A stretch of 7,486 nt of DNA from an uncultured Rhodospirillales bacterium (GTDB taxonomy: Bacteria > Pseudomonadota > Alphaproteobacteria > Rhodospirillales > Defluviicoccaceae): positions 1 to 7,486 of the forward strand of contig CAKZLS010000195.1 of NCBI GenBank assembly GCA_937127205.1, given 5' to 3'. The position numbers were made by a program, and so were the translations under genes. Under the pieces are notes generated by a model. It was not told the origin of the DNA, did no database searches, and saw nothing but the letters and a program-made list of their open reading frames with translations. Positions 5,393 to 7,486 of the stretch are shown here, piece by piece. How positions within the stretch are numbered: the stretch's first letter is position 1; every line of letters starts with the position of its first letter.

Positions 5393-6685
5393 ATGAGTGT
5401 GAATGGAGCGTTTACGTCGAGCGCGTCGGGGATGAATGCGCAATCCCGGGCGCTGGAAGCCATCGGTGTCAATGTCGCCAATGTGACCACCAACGGCTAC
5501 AAGCGGACGGATATTAACTTCGAGACCATGGTCAGCCGAACCTGGTCGAGCCTGACCGGCGGCGATGTCGCGCCGTCCGGCAGCATTCACTCGGATATGG
5601 GCGGGGTGCGGCCCAACAGCTATTCGCGGATCAGCGAGCAAGGCCAAGTCAGCGGCACCGGCGGCGACATGGACCTGGCGCTGAACGGCCGCGGGTTTTT
5701 CGTTTATAACACCGACGTCGGCGGCGGTGGTGCCGAGCTCTACGGACGCGACGGCGCTTTCGGCGCCGGGCTCGGCGACCCCCTCACCGTTACCAATCCC
5801 GACGGCAGCACCTTCACCACCAACGAAAGCTACCTGGTGGACGGTAACGGTTATTTCGTCCAGGGATGGCGGGCCAACCCCGACGGCAGCTTTCCAACCG
5901 ACGCCGGCTCGCTGCAGTCCATCCGTCTCGACCCTTACGCCTATCCCATGGACGGCCAGGCCACCACCGAAGCCGCGTTGTCTCTCAACCTGCCGGCCGC
6001 CGCCGATGTGGGGAGCGTGGACGCCTTCGCCATGGATATCTTCGACTCGGCCGGCGACACCCGGACGGTGGAGCTCCAGTTCACCAAGTCCGACGCCAAC
6101 ATCTGGGACATGAACATCAACGGCGCCAGCGGCGACACGGTCACCTTCGCACCGTCAACGCCGCTCACCTTCGATGCACTCGGCGCTCTCACCAGCGCCC
6201 CGCAGTTCACCGTGGGCATCGCCCATGCCGGCGGAAGCGCCAGCAACTTCGTTCTCGACATCGGCGAGTTCTCCCAGTTTTCCGAGCCGCTGACAGAGCG
6301 CGACTATACCCGCGACGGCTTTCCGCCGGGCGAACTGAAAGCGGTGCACTTCGATGCCGACGGTGTCATGCACGGCAGATTTTCCAACGGTCAGGGCCAG
6401 TCCCTCTACCGGCTCGGCATCGCCAACGTCCCCAATCCCGACGGCCTCAGGATGCTCAGTGGCAACGTCTTCACGCTGAGCGAAGAGTCTGGCGACGTAA
6501 GCGTCGGCGTGGCCGGGGAGGGCGGTCTCGCCGCGGTCAACCCGGAAGCGCTGGAACTCTCCAACGTCGAATTGGCCGACGAGTTCACCCGCATGATCAT
6601 GACCCAGCGCGCCTACAGCTCATCGGCGACGGTGTTCAAGACGGTAGACGAAATGCTGCAGACTGCCTCCCAACTCAAGCGATGA
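5393..6685 (+). CDS. flgE: Flagellar hook protein FlgE
   Basis: FlgE polymerises into the hook, the universal joint between rod and filament, after export through the flagellar type III apparatus. The 430-residue product has the axial-family ends. N-terminally there are SASGMNAQS (10-18) and NVANVTTNGYK (27-37); then ALNGRGFFVY (96-105) and the hook-typical YLVDGNGYFVQGW (147-159). C-terminally there are LELSNVELADEFTRMI and TQRAYSSSATVFKTVDEML near the end. The middle (about 165-350) is the variable surface domain. The length is between the E. coli (about 400) and Caulobacter (about 590) hooks. The start at 5393 has GGAG (5383-5386) six bases upstream and matches the family N-terminus; a frame opening at 5318 would begin inside the promoter. 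It has its own sigma-54 promoter. No flgK/flgL follows, which is unusual. A FlgF-like rod protein is the alternative, less likely given the length and central motif. Confidence 0.9.
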   Translation: MSVNGAFTSSASGMNAQSRALEAIGVNVANVTTNGYKRTDINFETMVSRTWSSLTGGDVAPSGSIHSDMGGVRPNSYSRISEQGQVSGTGGDMDLALNGRGFFVYNTDVGGGGAELYGRDGAFGAGLGDPLTVTNPDGSTFTTNESYLVDGNGYFVQGWRANPDGSFPTDAGSLQSIRLDPYAYPMDGQATTEAALSLNLPAAADVGSVDAFAMDIFDSAGDTRTVELQFTKSDANIWDMNINGASGDTVTFAPSTPLTFDALGALTSAPQFTVGIAHAGGSASNFVLDIGEFSQFSEPLTERDYTRDGFPPGELKAVHFDADGVMHGRFSNGQGQSLYRLGIANVPNPDGLRMLSGNVFTLSEESGDVSVGVAGEGGLAAVNPEALELSNVELADEFTRMIMTQRAYSSSATVFKTVDEMLQTASQLKR

Positions 6686-6723
6686 TGGCCCGTGATGGAC
6701 TGGCGGCGCGTCAGTGCGGGCTT

Positions 6724-6764
6724 TGGTGACTGCGGGGGTGAGTCCTTTGCACCTCCAGTGACCA
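6724..6764 (+). terminator. Hairpin downstream of flgE, possible terminator
   Basis: TGGTGACTG (6724-6732) pairs with CAGTGACCA (6756-6764) with one G-G mismatch. Inside, after a two-base bulge, GGGGTG (6735-6740) pairs with CACCTC (6750-6755) with one G-U, leaving a nine-base loop. The long stem starts 38 bases after the flgE stop. There is no T-run immediately after it (the nearest is TTTTT at about 6787-6791). It may therefore stabilise the 3' end rather than terminate by itself. Confidence 0.4.
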
Positions 6765-6837
6765 CACTTTGGTATACCGCAGTTGCTTTTTCGTGCAGTC
6801 TTGCAACGCTCTCCATGGTCGACGTCGGTCGGTGACC

Positions 6838-6870
6838 GGTAACCCGGATGGAGCGAACGCACAATCCGGC
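6838..6870. repeat. REP-like palindrome
   Basis: CCGGAT (6844-6849) and ATCCGG (6864-6869) form a perfect inverted repeat around GGAGCGAACGCACA, preceded by GGTAAC. The layout (GTARCCCGGATGGAGCG...ATCCGG) closely resembles the short palindromes scattered between genes in many proteobacteria, often linked to RAYT transposases. This copy looks slightly degenerate. A second bulged hairpin (6876-6900) lies next to it, as in paired REP arrangements. Assignment is from recalled resemblance; only one copy is in the window. Confidence 0.55.
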
Positions 6871-6929
6871 GCGTGGGCGCTACGGCTATTCCGCTACGCC
6901 GCCGCCTTCAGCCCAGACATCAAATACTG

Positions 6930-7100
6930 TTACCAAGCCCGAGGATTGGCAGCCACCTCTTCGATCTGCTCGTCGGTCAGATCGGCGAGACTGTCGAGTG
7001 TGGTCGCCCACTCCGAAAGATCCTTCCAGCGGTGGCGATGAACAACCCGGCTCACGGTCGCGAGTTGCGAAGGTAGCGGGGTATGATGCGGACTTCTCAT
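6930..7100 (-). CDS. Small hypothetical protein, 56 residues
   Basis: ATG at 7100 is preceded on the - strand by AGGAG (7113-7109) with an eight-base spacer, and the frame runs 56 codons to TAA at 6932-6930. The product begins MRSPHHTPLP, continues with a basic stretch (VVHRHRWKDL) and ends in an acidic helix-like part (LADLTDEQIEEVAANPRAW). I do not recognise the family. It only loosely recalls short basic DUF1127-type proteins and lacks their arginine-rich pattern. Codon choice (CTC, GAC, ACC, GCG) resembles the neighbouring genes. The Shine-Dalgarno is one arm of a perfect hairpin. The overlapping longer frame whose ATG is at 7107 leaves just one base after the Shine-Dalgarno and is less likely. 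It appears to be a stand-alone gene facing flgE. Confidence 0.55.
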   Translation of the reverse strand: MRSPHHTPLPSQLATVSRVVHRHRWKDLSEWATTLDSLADLTDEQIEEVAANPRAW

Positions 7101-7108
7101 GGTGCATA

Positions 7109-7122
7109 CTCCTGTCCAGGAG
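7109..7122 (-). promoter_or_regulatory. Hairpin sequestering the ribosome-binding site of the small gene
   Basis: CTCCTG (7109-7114) and CAGGAG (7117-7122) are a perfect inverted repeat. In the - strand transcript the Shine-Dalgarno AGGAG would pair with CTCCT just upstream around a four-base GGAC loop, hiding it from the ribosome. It could be a translational switch or, as DNA, a repressor operator. Confidence 0.4.
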
Positions 7123-7486
7123 ATAACTGCCTACGTTAGGGGTGACTATGATGGACCGTCGAGATTTTTGGTCAAGAATCCCGAGTAAAGAACTGTGATT
7201 GCTTGACAAGTGCCGGGTGAAATTCAATCGGGCGACGCATAATATTGCGAATCGTCGGCACTCCACTGCAATAATATTTCGCTGTAAGCTTTCCACGGGT
7301 CAGATCCCATTTACTGCTTGTCACGGTCTCGTCGCGCTCACTTCGACAGGCATTGTGGAATAAACTTACGAAGAAGTCTGTGAAGCGGTTCACAACTGAG
7401 CCACAAAGGGCTTCACAAGGGATGACCGTTGATATGAGCGCACCTCTCCGAGCATGATGTCGGGTCCACTCAGAAAAGCGGCCATA
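7123..7486. other. AT-richer stretch without a supported gene
   Basis: These 364 bases are AT-richer than the rest. A - strand frame without stops runs from the right edge to TGA at 7172-7174 (over 100 codons), and a second opens at ATG 7485 and stops at 7390. Neither shows a recognisable motif. The longer one uses codons rare in the neighbouring genes (ATA, AGA, TTA). They may be a degenerate or partial gene continuing to the right. One palindrome (7379-7394) is present, and a perfect -35 TTGACA (7204-7209, + strand) lacks a matching -10. Confidence 0.4.
7379..7394. repeat. Palindrome TGTGAA-N4-TTCACA
   Basis: TGTGAA (7379-7384) and TTCACA (7389-7394) are perfect inverted arms around GCGG, and a third copy of the element, CTTCACAA, lies at about 7409-7416. 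The symmetry and nearby half-site suggest a dimeric regulator's operator, but no gene start is linked to it within the window. Confidence 0.35.

Noticed and set aside
5866..6729. + strand frame (287 codons) overlapping flgE
   Set aside because: Arg/His-rich out-of-frame translation of flgE, typical of GC-rich shadows.
7204..7243. Possible + strand sigma-70 promoter with a perfect TTGACA
   Set aside because: The only -10-like CATAAT is 28-29 bases away, far outside the workable spacing, and no gene follows.

Overview
The window is a chromosomal flagellar locus, most likely from an alphaproteobacterium, possibly Rhodospirillales-like. The assignment rests on three things. FliX is restricted to that class. 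The DksA-like protein has the alphaproteobacterial form with one of the four usual cysteines. The synteny flgG-flgA-flgH / dksA / fliX also fits. The DNA is GC-rich through the genes and visibly more AT-rich in the last ~350 bases.

Left part (1-2754, + strand): flgG (distal rod), flgA (P-ring assembly chaperone) and flgH (L-ring lipoprotein) form the distal part of a basal-body operon that begins before the window. It ends in a good intrinsic terminator at 2722-2754.

Middle (2760-3850, - strand): a dksA-like gene converges on flgH, and upstream of it lies fliX, the regulator that couples early flagellar assembly to sigma-54/FlbD-dependent late genes in Caulobacter. Each of the two has its own terminator, and dksA has a recognisable sigma-70-type promoter, so they look like two separate units. 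Upstream of fliX is a perfect TTAA-N7-TTAA CtrA box (3905-3919).

Right of fliX (3851-5223, + strand): synteny in this class would predict divergent flgI (P-ring) here. Instead there is a short ORF with a strong ribosome-binding site, then a 15-codon ORF and an ABC transporter ATPase, linked by two ATGA overlaps. No permease or binding protein accompanies the ATPase.

Hook gene (5319-6685): a textbook sigma-54 -24/-12 promoter drives flgE. With the CtrA box and fliX, the window shows two tiers of the Caulobacter-type flagellar hierarchy: CtrA -> fliX, and sigma-54 (FlbD/FliX) -> hook.

Right end (6686-7486): no large gene. It holds a terminator-like hairpin, a REP-like palindrome, a probable 56-codon unrecognised gene on the - strand whose Shine-Dalgarno sits inside a perfect hairpin, and an AT-richer stretch with a palindrome and a weak open frame running off the edge.

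No tRNA, rRNA, CRISPR array or insertion sequence was seen. The points most worth following are the missing flgI with the ATPase and its tiny-ORF relay in its place, and the small gene with the sequestered ribosome-binding site.
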